Assembly (NCBI RefSeq): GCF_005160265.1
Contig: NZ_CP039865.1
Span: 4,302,828-4,366,827, forward strand
DNA: 64,000 bases
DNA from: Phreatobacter aquaticus
GTDB lineage: Bacteria; Pseudomonadota; Alphaproteobacteria; Rhizobiales; Phreatobacteraceae
Reading direction: 5' to 3'
The position numbers and the translations under genes were made by a program. The notes below the pieces were generated by a model. It ran no database searches and was not told the origin of the DNA. It was given only the letters and a program-made list of their open reading frames with translations. Of this stretch, positions 1 through 7,916 are shown piece after piece. Position 1 is the first letter of the stretch. Every line of letters starts with the position of its first letter.

Positions 1-91
1 CCAGCACCATGGGCGGATTGATCAGCACAACCAGCATCGTGAAGAACAGCACGATCTTGGACGCAGTGATTTGCATGGCGACCCCGCGCAT
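1..91 (-). CDS. Partial membrane protein, N-terminus only
   Basis: The minus strand opens with ATG at 91 (alternative in-frame ATG at 76) and reads about 30 residues before the left edge. The visible part is MRGVAMQITASKIV followed by a hydrophobic stretch ending in NPPMVL, as expected of a signal anchor or first transmembrane helix. A purine-rich GGGGAGG lies upstream of the start at roughly 100-110. The rest of the gene is outside the window, so the family cannot be named. Confidence 0.45.
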   Translation of the reverse strand, partial: MRGVAMQITASKIVLFFTMLVVLINPPMVL

Positions 92-281
92 TGTCGTCAG
101 TGCCTCCCCTAAGGGGACGCTAGACGGGCGGCCGCTAAGGCGCGGTTGAGGCGGGTGGTGCATTTCGCCGGCGAAACGCCAGCAAATCTCGGTCAAACTG
201 GCGGAAATGGGAGAGGCTTGTGGTCACATCCGGGGCCAAGCCTCGACTCGGCCTGAGTCGCCGCGCTAGACAGACACCCGC

Positions 282-366
282 GCGCACGTGGTGGAACCGG
301 TAGACACACGAGACTTAAAATCTTGCGCCTTCGGGCGTGCCGGTTCGAGTCCGGCCGTGCGCACCA
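282..366 (+). tRNA. tRNA-Leu (anticodon UAA)
   Basis: The seven-base acceptor arms at 282-288 (GCGCACG) and 356-362 (CGTGCGC) pair fully. They are followed by discriminator A363 and an encoded CCA at 364-366. The D arm begins GTGGTGGAACCGGTAGAC, the anticodon loop is CTTAAAA with UAA at positions 34-36, the long variable arm (TGCGCCTTCGGGCGT) is typical of class II leucine tRNAs, and the T arm contains GGTTCGAGTCC. The 85-base length fits a class II tRNA. Confidence 0.97.
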
Positions 367-385
367 CCCCCGACGTCGCTCAGCC

Positions 386-466
386 CTACCCCGCCATCTC
401 CGGCGCGCGCGCGTAAAGTTCCGTGAACACGGCGAAGCCGGTGAGCCATATCAAGGCAAGCGTCAT
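386..466 (-). CDS. Candidate 26-residue membrane microprotein
   Basis: Just downstream of the tRNA, the minus strand carries an ATG at 466 preceded at good spacing by AGGGGG, a strong ribosome-binding site. The frame runs 26 codons to TAG at 386. The product begins MTLALIWLTGFAVF, one short hydrophobic helix, followed by a small charged tail ending in PEMAG. No function can be assigned. Support is the ribosome-binding site plus a helix of sensible composition in a stretch with no other gene; chance occurrence is possible. Confidence 0.33.
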   Translation of the reverse strand: MTLALIWLTGFAVFTELYARAPEMAG

Positions 467-610
467 GCGGTCCCCCTGGCCCGGCGGCGGAATCAGTGCT
501 CCCGCGTTGCCGTTCCCGAAGGCTGATGACGGCCCCCGCCCCTGTCAATCACCAATCCGTGATCGTGGTATTCCGCTAGGGGTGCTGTCCCCAGCGGCCT
601 GCACCGCGCC

Positions 611-949
611 TCAGGGCTGCTGACGCTTCAGGAAGGCGATGAGGTCGATCACGTCGCGATGCGAGGGCGAGAAATCGGGCATGGTCCGGTGCGGACGCGA
701 CAGGAAGTTGAACAGCGCGTTTTCCTCCAGCCATTCGGGCTTGGCGGCGATGCGATCGAAGGGCGGCGCCACATCCGTGCCACGGCTCTGCCCGCCCGAG
801 ATGACATGGCAGCTGGTGCACCAGCGATCGGCGAATCTCGCACCCTTCACGGGATCGGGGGCCTGCGCCGCGGCCGGTGCGGCCATCGCAAGCACGACGG
901 CAAGCGCCAGTCCCGCGGCATCAATCGGCAACATGAATCTGGTCAGCAT
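611..949 (-). CDS. Small secreted cytochrome c family protein
   Basis: A 112-residue protein with an N-terminal signal peptide of about 29 residues ending AAPAAAQ, so the mature form is periplasmic. A single c-type haem site, CTSCH, lies at about residues 44-48. A candidate methionine ligand is in RTMPDF near residue 93, followed by a C-terminal helix with DVIDLIAFLKR, typical of class I monohaem cytochromes c. The start at 949 was chosen because GGAGGA sits seven bases upstream and the signal peptide begins there; a longer reading to 1021 lacks this. It is transcribed divergently from the DUF3617 gene. It probably shuttles electrons, but the partner is not visible here. Confidence 0.85.
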   Translation of the reverse strand: MLTRFMLPIDAAGLALAVVLAMAAPAAAQAPDPVKGARFADRWCTSCHVISGGQSRGTDVAPPFDRIAAKPEWLEENALFNFLSRPHRTMPDFSPSHRDVIDLIAFLKRQQP

Positions 950-1061
950 GAGACGTCCTCCGAAGCCCCATAGTGCGGGCGACCTGCGGAGGCCGCCTTG
1001 CGCTCGCGCAAGCACATCCATCCGCCGGCCCCCGCCGGCTAAAGCCCTTCATGAGGTTGCC

Positions 1062-1610
1062 ATGCGCCTGTTCGCCCTTGCCGTTGCCGTTCTCGGCGCC
1101 ACCCCCGCTTTCGCCCAGGTCGAGCTGCCCCAGCGCCGGGCGGGACAGTGGGAGATCACCATGACCACCGGCGAAGGCTCCGCCGCAACCGAGTTCAAGA
1201 CCACTGCCTGCACCGATGCCGGAGCCGAGCGCGCCATGATGGCCATGGGCACCGGCATGATGGGCCAGATGTGCCAGCGCAACGATATCCGCCGCGACGG
1301 GCAAGGCTATCTGATGGAATCCGACTGCCAGATGGGCCCCATGCGCGTCGTCTCCACCACCCGCATCACCGGCGATTTCCAGTCCGCCTACCAGATGCGC
1401 ATCGAGGGCCAGGTCACCGGCACGCCGGGCGCCGCCCAGCAGAAGACGGTGACGATCCAGAGCGCGCGCTTCGTCTCGGCCACCTGCACCGGAGGCCTCG
1501 TGCCGGGTGACATGCTGCTGCCCGGCGGCCAGAAGATGAACGTGCTGAACATGCCGGGCCTTGGCGGCGCGGGCGCACCGGCCGGTGGCGCGAACCGCCG
1601 GCAGCCCTGA
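1062..1610 (+). CDS. DUF3617 domain secreted protein
   Basis: A 182-residue protein with a 19-residue signal peptide (ends PAFAQ). The next segment, LPQRRAGQWEITMTT, matches the opening of DUF3617 proteins, periplasmic proteins of unknown function described by a phrase such as R.G.WE. It contains four spaced cysteines (in TACTD, QMCQR, SDCQM and ATCTG), consistent with two disulfides, and a methionine-rich patch around residues 65-75. The C-terminus is glycine/proline rich. The start at 1062 is where the signal peptide begins, although the frame is open further upstream. No function is known for the family. Confidence 0.75.
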   Translation: MRLFALAVAVLGATPAFAQVELPQRRAGQWEITMTTGEGSAATEFKTTACTDAGAERAMMAMGTGMMGQMCQRNDIRRDGQGYLMESDCQMGPMRVVSTTRITGDFQSAYQMRIEGQVTGTPGAAQQKTVTIQSARFVSATCTGGLVPGDMLLPGGQKMNVLNMPGLGGAGAPAGGANRRQP

Positions 1611-1707
1611 GGGCAGCGCGAAGGCGTCCTTCGAGGCACGGCTGCAATCCGCGACAGGACACGGTCGAAGGCGTCAGATGCAGGCGACAGAAACAACAGC
1701 GGGCCCG

Positions 1708-1815
1708 CCCCCTCCCACCACGCAGGTGGGGGGAGGGTTGGGGTGGGTGGAACAGGCGCGCTATCATCCGAGAGGCCCCCCACCCTATCCCTCCCCCGAA
1801 GACGGTGGGAGGGGA
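1708..1815. repeat. Intergenic repeat family B, copy 1
   Basis: This G/C-run repeat begins CCCCTCCCACCACGCAGG and ends with GAAGACGGTGGGAGGGGATG. Its ends are roughly complementary (CCCTCCCAC against GTGGGAGGG), so the transcript could form a long imperfect hairpin. A second copy with the same layout is at 3597-3704. The spacing and internal phrase CTCCCCCGAAGACGG are shared between the two. It does not encode a protein. Confidence 0.7.
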
Positions 1816-1904
1816 TGTGATGGGCCCGGCCGTTAGATGCGGCTGTCGGTCGAGCGTGGCGATAGCCAGCCCTCCCCACCTCATCCTGGCAGTGTTTCTC
1901 CCCA

Positions 1905-2019
1905 CCTCGTCCTGAGGCGCGAGGCGAAGCCGAGCCTCGAAGGACCTTTGCCTTCGCGCCAATGGGAAGACGTCCTTCGAGGCCCTTGTCGCTTCGCTCA
2001 AGGGCACCTCAGGATGAGG
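1905..2019. repeat. Intergenic palindromic repeat family A, copy 1
   Basis: Two arms face each other: the left arm starts CCTCGTCCTGAGGCGCGAGG and reads to CCTCGAAGGAC; the right arm starts GTCCTTCGAGG and ends CACCTCAGGATGAGG. Each arm is itself partly palindromic. Similar elements occur at 3404-3520 and as separated arms at 27973-28013 and 28087-28127. This is a REP/BIME-like intergenic element. The whole 1611-2093 gap holds copies of families A and B and no convincing gene. Confidence 0.75.
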
Positions 2020-2093
2020 AACGGTTGGAATCCGCCACGGCAGGACATCGAACCCGCCATGGCATTCGCTGAACGCAAAACCGGCGCAGTGCC

Positions 2094-3257
2094 TCACCGC
2101 GCGGGGATATGCTCCGCCGTGCGCATGCCGGCAGGACCCGTCTCGAACGGCAGGCGGGCGATCTCGCGCAGGCGCCGGCCCGACAGCTCGAACACCTGGA
2201 TGTCGCGGGCCACCATGTTCTGCACCATCAGGCGGCGGCCATCGGCCGACCAGACGATGCCCTGCGACCACTGGCCGATGGGGGCTACCGCGATCTGCTC
2301 CAGCTGGAAGCCGCGGATACGATAGACCATCACCGAGCCCCGCTCGGCGAAGAACGGCGAGGTGCGCGGCTTGTTCGAGCCGTTCATGGTGAGCACCGCC
2401 ACAAACCGGCCGTCATGGGACATCTTGATCCCTTCCGGCGTCTGCCCGACCGACACCGTGTTGACCACGCGCGGCGGATTGGCCCGCACATCGATCACGC
2501 TCACCGTGTCGGCATCGCCGCCGCCAATGCCGATATTGGCCACGACAGCGACGTCGCCACGCGAGCCGACATCGATGCCATAGGGCCTGAGACCGGCATT
2601 GAGATCGCGCCGCGTATAGGTGACGGTCGAACCCTCGATGGAGAGCACCGAGATCTTGTGGTCATTGTCGCGGGTGACCAGCGCCATGCGCCCGTCGCGG
2701 GTGAAGACCGGCAGGCTCGGGCCGGAATTGGCCTCGCCCAACGCGATCTTCGGGCCGACAGTGACGGTCTTGCCGGCAATGGTCAGCACCGACACCGTGC
2801 CCTCGGAGCGATTGGCGACCAGCGCCAGCGTGCCGCTCGGGCTGATCGAGACGCCGGCCGCGCCGCGGCCCACTTCCAGCGTCGCGATCACGGCCGGCGG
2901 ATTGGCCTTCAGATCGATCACCGAGACGCGGTTGTCGGGGATGGTGGCGCGCGGATTGGCCGGGTCGATCCGCATGGCGGAGGTGACCAGCGCCAGGCTC
3001 TCGTCGGGCGTGATGGCGACCGATTGCGGCGGGCCGACCACGCTGGTGGGGGCAAGGACCGTTGCCACCACGCGAGGCGTGCCGCGGGCGAAATCGATGA
3101 TGGCGACCGAATCCGGCGTCGGATTTTGCTGAACCTGCGTCACGCCATCGACGAGACGGACCTTGCCGTCATTGGCCGACAGCGCGAGCTGCGCCGAGGC
3201 CGGTGCGATGCCGGCCAGCGACAGCGCCGTGGCCGCGAAAAGTGCGGATCTGAACAT
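2094..3257 (-). CDS. YVTN-type beta-propeller secreted protein
   Basis: A 387-residue protein with a signal peptide of about 22 residues (ends GIAPASAQ), therefore periplasmic or secreted. The body is a series of about 40-residue repeats of the kind VSVIDLKANPPAVIATLEVG followed by GxxxSPSGTLALVANRSEG, characteristic of the YVTN/lactonase-like seven-bladed propeller family. Repeated phrases of the type VIDxRANPPRVV and SxDGRxAxV are easy to see. Family members bind or hydrolyse diverse small molecules; no catalytic assignment is possible from sequence. A good AGGGAGGAATAG ribosome-binding site precedes the start. Both flanks carry repeat families A and B in mirrored order. Confidence 0.85.
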   Translation of the reverse strand: MFRSALFAATALSLAGIAPASAQLALSANDGKVRLVDGVTQVQQNPTPDSVAIIDFARGTPRVVATVLAPTSVVGPPQSVAITPDESLALVTSAMRIDPANPRATIPDNRVSVIDLKANPPAVIATLEVGRGAAGVSISPSGTLALVANRSEGTVSVLTIAGKTVTVGPKIALGEANSGPSLPVFTRDGRMALVTRDNDHKISVLSIEGSTVTYTRRDLNAGLRPYGIDVGSRGDVAVVANIGIGGGDADTVSVIDVRANPPRVVNTVSVGQTPEGIKMSHDGRFVAVLTMNGSNKPRTSPFFAERGSVMVYRIRGFQLEQIAVAPIGQWSQGIVWSADGRRLMVQNMVARDIQVFELSGRRLREIARLPFETGPAGMRTAEHIPAR

Positions 3258-3403
3258 CTATTCCTCCCTGATGCGGCACTGACGGCCGCTTGACCGAGGG
3301 TGAGGCTAGACCGGATGGGAGGCTGCGACCATCCGTTGAAGTCGCGAGGCAGGGGGGAGCATCCGATCCCTGAACAGGCTCGTCTCGCGCGCTCCCTCCT
3401 CAC

Positions 3404-3520
3404 CTCATCCTGAGGTGCGAGGCGAAGCCGAGCCTCGAAGGACTCCTTGAAACCTGCTCAAGCAGGAAGACGTCCTTCGAGGCCTGTTCGCTAACGCTCG
3501 CAGGCACCTCAGGATGAGGA
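3404..3520. repeat. Intergenic palindromic repeat family A, copy 2
   Basis: The element starts CCTCATCCTGAGGTGCGAGG and ends CACCTCAGGATGAGG, with facing arms sharing GCCTCGAAGGAC and GTCCTTCGAGGC. It is a near match to the copy at 1905-2019, except that the centre differs (CCTTGAAACCTGCTCAAGCAGG here, containing its own small palindrome CCTGCTcaAGCAGG). Confidence 0.75.
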
Positions 3521-3596
3521 AGGGAGAGGTTCGCGCTTAGCTTGGTCTCACACGTATCCCCCACGACGCACTCCCCCAACAGCAGCGCGGCTCAAG

Positions 3597-3704
3597 CCCC
3601 CTCCCACCACGCATGTGAGGGGGGGGGTGGGGTGGGGGGAATGGCCCTCTCTTCCGAGATACCCCTAAGCCTGTCCCTCCCCCCGAAGACGGAGGGAGGG
3701 GATG
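3597..3704. repeat. Intergenic repeat family B, copy 2
   Basis: It starts CCCCCTCCCACCACGCATG and ends GAAGACGGAGGGAGGGGAT, in the same orientation and with the same internal layout as the copy at 1708-1815. It contains an unusually long run of G residues near 3618-3627. The 3258-3758 gap contains this copy and family A copy 2 and no convincing gene. Confidence 0.7.
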
Positions 3705-3758
3705 AGGTTCCCGAGGGCGGCGCCATCGCGCTCAGGGGGGTGTCGAAAGCCCCGCCCC

Positions 3759-5000
3759 TCACGCCTTATGCCGGTAGATCCAGTCATAGGACGAGACCAG
3801 ATGCTTGCCGCCCATCAGCCGGATCGCGGTGTCGCGGGCAAAGCCCAGCGGCCCGTCGAGGTGATAGATACGGCCATTGACGCGGGCGCCGCGCTGCACC
3901 GCCGCCACCCGCGCACGCCGCGCCGCCTCGTAGCGGCGGAAGGCCGCCGCGAGATCACCGGGTGTCGCCTGAACCTCGCGCGCCAGCACCGCGGCATCCT
4001 CGATCGCCATGGCCCCGCCCTGGGCGAGAAAGGGCAGCATGGGGTGGGCGGCGTCGCCCATCAGCGTCACGGCCCCCTCGCCCGGCCCGAACCAGGTGTC
4101 GCGGTCGCCCAGCGGCCAGGTGAGGAAGCTGTCGGCGGCAGCGATCAGCGCGCGGGCCGGCTCGGCCCAGTTGCGGAAGCGCCGGACCAGCACCATCTTG
4201 TCGCCCGGACCCGACCAGCTTTCTCCGCTGGACGGATCCGACAGGATGGCGACCAGATTGATCAGCCGCCCGGCCTTGACCGGGTAGTGGACGAGATGGG
4301 CGCCGGCGCCGAGCCACAGGCCGACGCGGTCGCGGGGAATGCCTGGCGGGGCGGTATCGACGGGCACGGTCGCCCGCCAGGCGGTGCGCGAGCGGTTATG
4401 CGGCAAATTTTTGTCGCCAAGGGCTTTGCGGGCCGCCGACCACAGGCCATCAGCCCCGACAAGGGCGGAAACAAGCCGTTTCTCCTGAGCTGAGACGGCA
4501 TCGGAGCCGGACGGAGGGCTCTCTCCTGTTCCGGATAAGCTCCGCTCCAGAATCAGCGAAATGCCGGATTCCAGGGGGGTGGCCGAGACCAGCCGGAGGC
4601 CGGTTTCCAGACTGATCGCCGGCTCGTTCCGGCAGGCCTGGAGCAGCACCGCCTGCAGGTCGGCGCGATGCACCACCCACCAGGGCGCGCCATAGGCGGC
4701 CTCGATCTCAGGGCCGAGCGGGCCCGAGGCCAGCACCGCGCCGCTGCCGCCTGCGCGCACGTCCATGCCGGCTGGCGTCACGACGAGCGGCGCGAGCGCA
4801 TCCCGGAGGCCGAGCCCGATCAGCACGCGGCTGGCATTGGGGGTGAGCTGGATGCCGGCGCCGACCTCCTCGAGGACGGCCGATTGCTCGATCAGCGAGA
4901 CCGGGTTACCGGCGCGGGCCAGCGCTAGGGCGGCGGTCAGGCCGGCAATGCCGGCGCCTGCTATGGCGATCCGTGGCGCATCGGCCATCGGGCGCGCCAT
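3759..5000 (-). CDS. FAD-dependent monooxygenase, UbiH/salicylate hydroxylase type
   Basis: A 413-residue flavoprotein of the group A aromatic hydroxylase family. The dinucleotide-binding GAGIAGL is at residues 15-21, followed by the ADP-ribose contact E39. The DG motif appears as VGADGLWS, and the FAD-binding GDAAHPMLPFLAQGG closes the domain. These enzymes use NAD(P)H and O2 to hydroxylate aromatic rings. The aspect PNASRVL near residue 54 is typical of salicylate or 3-hydroxybenzoate hydroxylase-like members, but the substrate cannot be read from sequence. The start codon overlaps the stop of the upstream zinc-finger gene by one base (TGATG), so the two are co-transcribed. Confidence 0.87.
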   Translation of the reverse strand: MARPMADAPRIAIAGAGIAGLTAALALARAGNPVSLIEQSAVLEEVGAGIQLTPNASRVLIGLGLRDALAPLVVTPAGMDVRAGGSGAVLASGPLGPEIEAAYGAPWWVVHRADLQAVLLQACRNEPAISLETGLRLVSATPLESGISLILERSLSGTGESPPSGSDAVSAQEKRLVSALVGADGLWSAARKALGDKNLPHNRSRTAWRATVPVDTAPPGIPRDRVGLWLGAGAHLVHYPVKAGRLINLVAILSDPSSGESWSGPGDKMVLVRRFRNWAEPARALIAAADSFLTWPLGDRDTWFGPGEGAVTLMGDAAHPMLPFLAQGGAMAIEDAAVLAREVQATPGDLAAAFRRYEAARRARVAAVQRGARVNGRIYHLDGPLGFARDTAIRLMGGKHLVSSYDWIYRHKA

Positions 5001-5248
5001 CAGACGGTCGCGGGCATCTCGACAAGCGCGCCCGGGGGATCGGACTGGTCGTCATGCAGCTTGGCGTCGAACTTGTAGAGCGTCGAGCAGTAGGGGCAGA
5101 CGATCTCGGTGTCGGAGCCCATGTCGAGATAGATGTGCGGGTGGTCGAAGGGTGCCCGCGCGCCCATGCAGTTGAACTCCTTGACCCCGACATGGACCAC
5201 GGCAACGCCCTGGTCATTGGCGAAATGGGGAATGGCGTGGTGGGCCAT
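5000..5248 (-). CDS. Zinc-finger protein, CHCC/NDUFS6-like
   Basis: An 82-residue protein carrying C27, H36/H38, C51 and C54 (motifs FNCMG, DHPHIYL and VCPYC). This is the metal-ligand pattern of the zf-CHCC family that includes the mitochondrial complex I subunit NDUFS6 and small alphaproteobacterial proteins. It has no signal peptide or membrane segment and is probably cytoplasmic. It lies immediately upstream of, and overlaps by one base, the flavin monooxygenase gene. In the family, the bacterial role is usually taken to be related to respiratory complex I, but that is by homology only. Confidence 0.82.
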   Translation of the reverse strand: MAHHAIPHFANDQGVAVVHVGVKEFNCMGARAPFDHPHIYLDMGSDTEIVCPYCSTLYKFDAKLHDDQSDPPGALVEMPATV

Positions 5249-5317
5249 GATGCGATCCTTCAGCTGATGGCGCGGACCATAAGAGGTTGAACGGACGAAG
5301 GGAAGCGGCGGATCGGC

Positions 5318-5935
5318 TCAGCCGAACAGCCAGACCGCGCCGGCCAGGATGCCGCCCACGATGGTCATCACCAGCAGGGTCGCGAAGATGCCGATGACAT
5401 GGCCCGCCGCGACCAGGAACCCGTCTTCCTCGAGCAGGCCGACCGACATCACCACCAGGGCGACGCCCGGCGGGAAGTTGCCGATCCACGACAGCGGAAG
5501 TGCCAGGATGACGCCGAGCAGCAGGAACATGGCGCCGAGCAGCGCCCGCATGACGCCGTGCGTCATGAACAGCGCGCGGGGCTTGGCAACCGATTCCAGC
5601 CTGAGGATCCAGGGGATGGTGCGATCGATCATCGAGGCGGTCTCGGCACGCGGCAGGCTCTTGGCCGCCACGAACTCGGGCAGCCACAGGCTCTTGCGCC
5701 CGATCAGCATCTGCAGACCGACGACCGCGATCACCACGCCCGAGATGGTCGAGACGCCGGGGATCATCGGGATGATGTTGGGCAGCGCGAAGATCAGCGT
5801 CAGCAGGCCAAAGGCGCGGTCGCCGAGCGCCTGCGTCAGTTGTCCCAGCGGAATGCCGTCGCCTTCGCCAAGGGTCTTCAGGGCGAGGAAGACATCGGAT
5901 GTCTTCAGGCTCGGTGACTGATCGGTGCCGTCCAC
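5318..5935 (-). CDS. ExoD family membrane protein, copy 1
   Basis: A 205-residue protein with the ExoD layout: a cytoplasmic N-terminal part (DVFLALKTLGEGDGIPLGQL), a conserved RAFGLLTLIFALPNIIPMIPG stretch split over the first hydrophobic segment, and four to five further membrane helices. ExoD was first described in rhizobia for exopolysaccharide production, and mutants are alkali sensitive; its biochemical role is unknown. A paralogue of similar length lies directly upstream (5970-6593) on the same strand with a 34-base gap, suggesting a tandem duplication in one operon. Confidence 0.85.
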   Translation of the reverse strand: MDGTDQSPSLKTSDVFLALKTLGEGDGIPLGQLTQALGDRAFGLLTLIFALPNIIPMIPGVSTISGVVIAVVGLQMLIGRKSLWLPEFVAAKSLPRAETASMIDRTIPWILRLESVAKPRALFMTHGVMRALLGAMFLLLGVILALPLSWIGNFPPGVALVVMSVGLLEEDGFLVAAGHVIGIFATLLVMTIVGGILAGAVWLFG

Positions 5936-5969
5936 GGCTGCTCCTTGGAATCCGGTTCTGACGGCCGGA

Positions 5970-6593
5970 TCAGAAGAAGATCGCCAGCGCGCCTGCCAGC
6001 ACCGTATAGCCGATTCCAGCCCCGATCATCGTGGCAAGTGCGGCCAGCAGGAATCCGCAGATGACCAGCACGCCGTCACGCTCCGTGAGGCCGAGGCCGA
6101 ACACGCAGAGCGCCAGGCCCTGCGGCATGGAGCCGATCCATGGGATCGGCACGAGGATCAGCAGAACCGCCAGGATCAGCACGGCAAGTCCCACCACGCG
6201 GCGCGCCGTGGGGCCGGACGCCAGGACCAGCCGGGGCCTTGTCACGGTCTCGATGCGGGTGAGGAAGGGCATGGTGCGCTGGATCACGGCAGTCAGCTTG
6301 GCACGCGGCAGTTCGGTGCGCGCGATGCGCGCCGGCAGCCAGGGCACTTCGCGGCCAATGAACATCTGCACCGCCAGCATGATCAGGACGATGCCCGTGA
6401 TGATCGGCAGGCCGGGGATCGGCAACAGGTTGGGCAGACCGAACAGGATCAGCGACAGGCCGAAGGCACGGTTGCGCAGCGCCGCCATGAGGTCGCCAAC
6501 CGTCACCTTGCCGAGAAGCTCGGCATGGGTGGTGGATTGCGCCGCCAGGATCGAGGCGATGATCTGCGAGGTCTTCTGCGGCGACGTGGTCAC
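5970..6593 (-). CDS. ExoD family membrane protein, copy 2
   Basis: A 207-residue protein paralogous to its downstream neighbour. It shares NRAFGLSLILFGLPNLLPIPG, the phrase QMFIGREVPWLP, and the TRPRLVLASGPTARRVVGL segment before the C-terminal helices. The N-terminal segment is a soluble helix containing VTVGDLMAALRNR. The two copies differ enough (roughly a third to a half of residues match by eye) to be an old duplication. As with other ExoD proteins the molecular activity is unknown. Confidence 0.85.
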   Translation of the reverse strand: MTTSPQKTSQIIASILAAQSTTHAELLGKVTVGDLMAALRNRAFGLSLILFGLPNLLPIPGLPIITGIVLIMLAVQMFIGREVPWLPARIARTELPRAKLTAVIQRTMPFLTRIETVTRPRLVLASGPTARRVVGLAVLILAVLLILVPIPWIGSMPQGLALCVFGLGLTERDGVLVICGFLLAALATMIGAGIGYTVLAGALAIFF

Positions 6594-6694
6594 ATGGGGG
6601 TCCGATACGCGACGGGACGCGGACCATAGGAGCTATCGCGTCAGGTTTCCACGTTCGTGATGTCAAATCGCCTGCGACGTTTCAATGCAGGCCC

Positions 6695-6994
6695 TCAGTG
6701 CAGCCGCATCAATGTCCGCGCCACGGCGATCTCGCGCGGGCTGACGAGACAGGACGAGGTCACCCGCACCGAGTGCAACCGACCGTCCAGCGAGCGCTCC
6801 CAGAAGTCGAGGAAGCGCTGCAGGGTGGGGAAGTATGGCGCCTGGTCGAAGTCCTGCCAGACATAGGTCTGCAGGAACAGTGGATGATCCGGCATCCGGT
6901 ATAGGATCTCGGCCGTGGTGAGCGAATAGCCTTCGATCAGCCGCATGAAGTCGGGGTCGACGGGCGACGGCACATGGGATGCGGATGCAAGCAT
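6695..6994 (-). CDS. usg: Usg family protein
   Basis: A 99-residue protein whose core LIEGYSLTTAEILYRMPDHP, VWQDFDQAPYFPTLQRFLDF and EGxLHSV-like segment are hallmarks of Usg, a small conserved alphaproteobacterial protein often found near tryptophan genes. Its function is not established. The start at 6994 is supported by GAGGA six bases upstream; longer in-frame starts at 7096 or 7225 would add a non-conserved tail. No trp gene is near here. It is divergent from the BcsS-like gene. Confidence 0.85.
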   Translation of the reverse strand: MLASASHVPSPVDPDFMRLIEGYSLTTAEILYRMPDHPLFLQTYVWQDFDQAPYFPTLQRFLDFWERSLDGRLHSVRVTSSCLVSPREIAVARTLMRLH

Positions 6995-7181
6995 GACAGT
7001 CCTCGTGACAAGGTTGATCTGACGCTGCTCGTCGACGACATGGACTGACGCTGGTGGCGCTGTCGTGCTCCGATCCCGCAATTGAGCGCTTGCCATGGTT
7101 GATGATCGGTTAACGCGGCGTGCCGCGATGATGACTTGCGCGCCATCCGGCAAGCAACCGAGGTGATTCGGCGCGCACGGC

Positions 7182-7916
7182 ATGCAGAAATGGCCCATGC
7201 GGTTGTGGCTTGCGAGCAGTTGCATCCTCTGGGTATGCGCCGGATGCGGCGCGCTGGCGGACGAGGTGGAGAAGCCCCCCGCCCCGACCGCGCTCGCCTA
7301 TGCCGAATTCGGCGGCACGTTCGATGGCGCCCATGTCTCGTCAGGCGTCGACTTCACACTTGGCCAGCCGATCGATGCGCGCGGGCTCATCGTCCGCATC
7401 GGGGGCAACACCGGCTGGTCGCGCTTCCAGATCGATCCGGCCATCGCCTTCAAGGTCTCCGAGGTCTCCCAGTCGGGCCGCCTGATGCTTGGCTGGCGCG
7501 AAACCGGGTCATGGGGCACGGTGACGGCCTTTGCCGGCGTCGGCATCGAATCCCGGCGGCTGATCCCCAATCTGATCGATCCGCAGACCGGCACGCGGGC
7601 CGGCCCGGCCTTCGCCATCGATGCCTGGCTGACGCCGTTCGATCGCGTCGCGGTCCAAGCCTATCTCGGCACCACCACCGCCTTCGGTGCGTGGACGCTG
7701 AAGATCGCGCCCGGCTACCGGGTCGCGGCCAATGTCCATGTCGGACCGGAGATCACCTGGAGCCGTCACCATGGGTCGGAACGGCTGCGCGTCGGCGGCC
7801 ATGTGACGGGTTTGCAGGTCTTCGCCTACGGCATCCGCCTGTCCGGCGGCTACGCCCAGGATCGCGGCGGAAGGGGCGGCGCCTATGCGGCCCTCTCCCT
7901 CTGGCACCGCTACTAG
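7182..7916 (+). CDS. BcsS-like cellulose-associated outer-envelope protein
   Basis: A 244-residue protein with an N-terminal signal peptide (MRLWLASSCILWVCAGCGAL; the internal AGCG could be a lipobox). The remainder alternates hydrophobic and polar residues in short strands, as in a small outer-membrane beta-barrel. The final part (HVGPEITWSR, GGHVTGLQVF, RLSGGYAQD, GGAYAALSLWHRY) resembles the C-terminal pattern GPE...GxHxTGL...xSxGY..D...GxYxxL of the BcsS family, which accompanies alphaproteobacterial cellulose synthesis genes. No bcsA or bcsB is present here, so it would be an orphan copy. The start could also be the ATG 15 bases downstream. Confidence 0.6.
   Translation: MQKWPMRLWLASSCILWVCAGCGALADEVEKPPAPTALAYAEFGGTFDGAHVSSGVDFTLGQPIDARGLIVRIGGNTGWSRFQIDPAIAFKVSEVSQSGRLMLGWRETGSWGTVTAFAGVGIESRRLIPNLIDPQTGTRAGPAFAIDAWLTPFDRVAVQAYLGTTTAFGAWTLKIAPGYRVAANVHVGPEITWSRHHGSERLRVGGHVTGLQVFAYGIRLSGGYAQDRGGRGGAYAALSLWHRY

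Noticed and set aside
282-610. Integration site at the tRNA-Leu gene
   Set aside because: No integrase, no repeat of the tRNA 3' end and no compositional change follow the tRNA.
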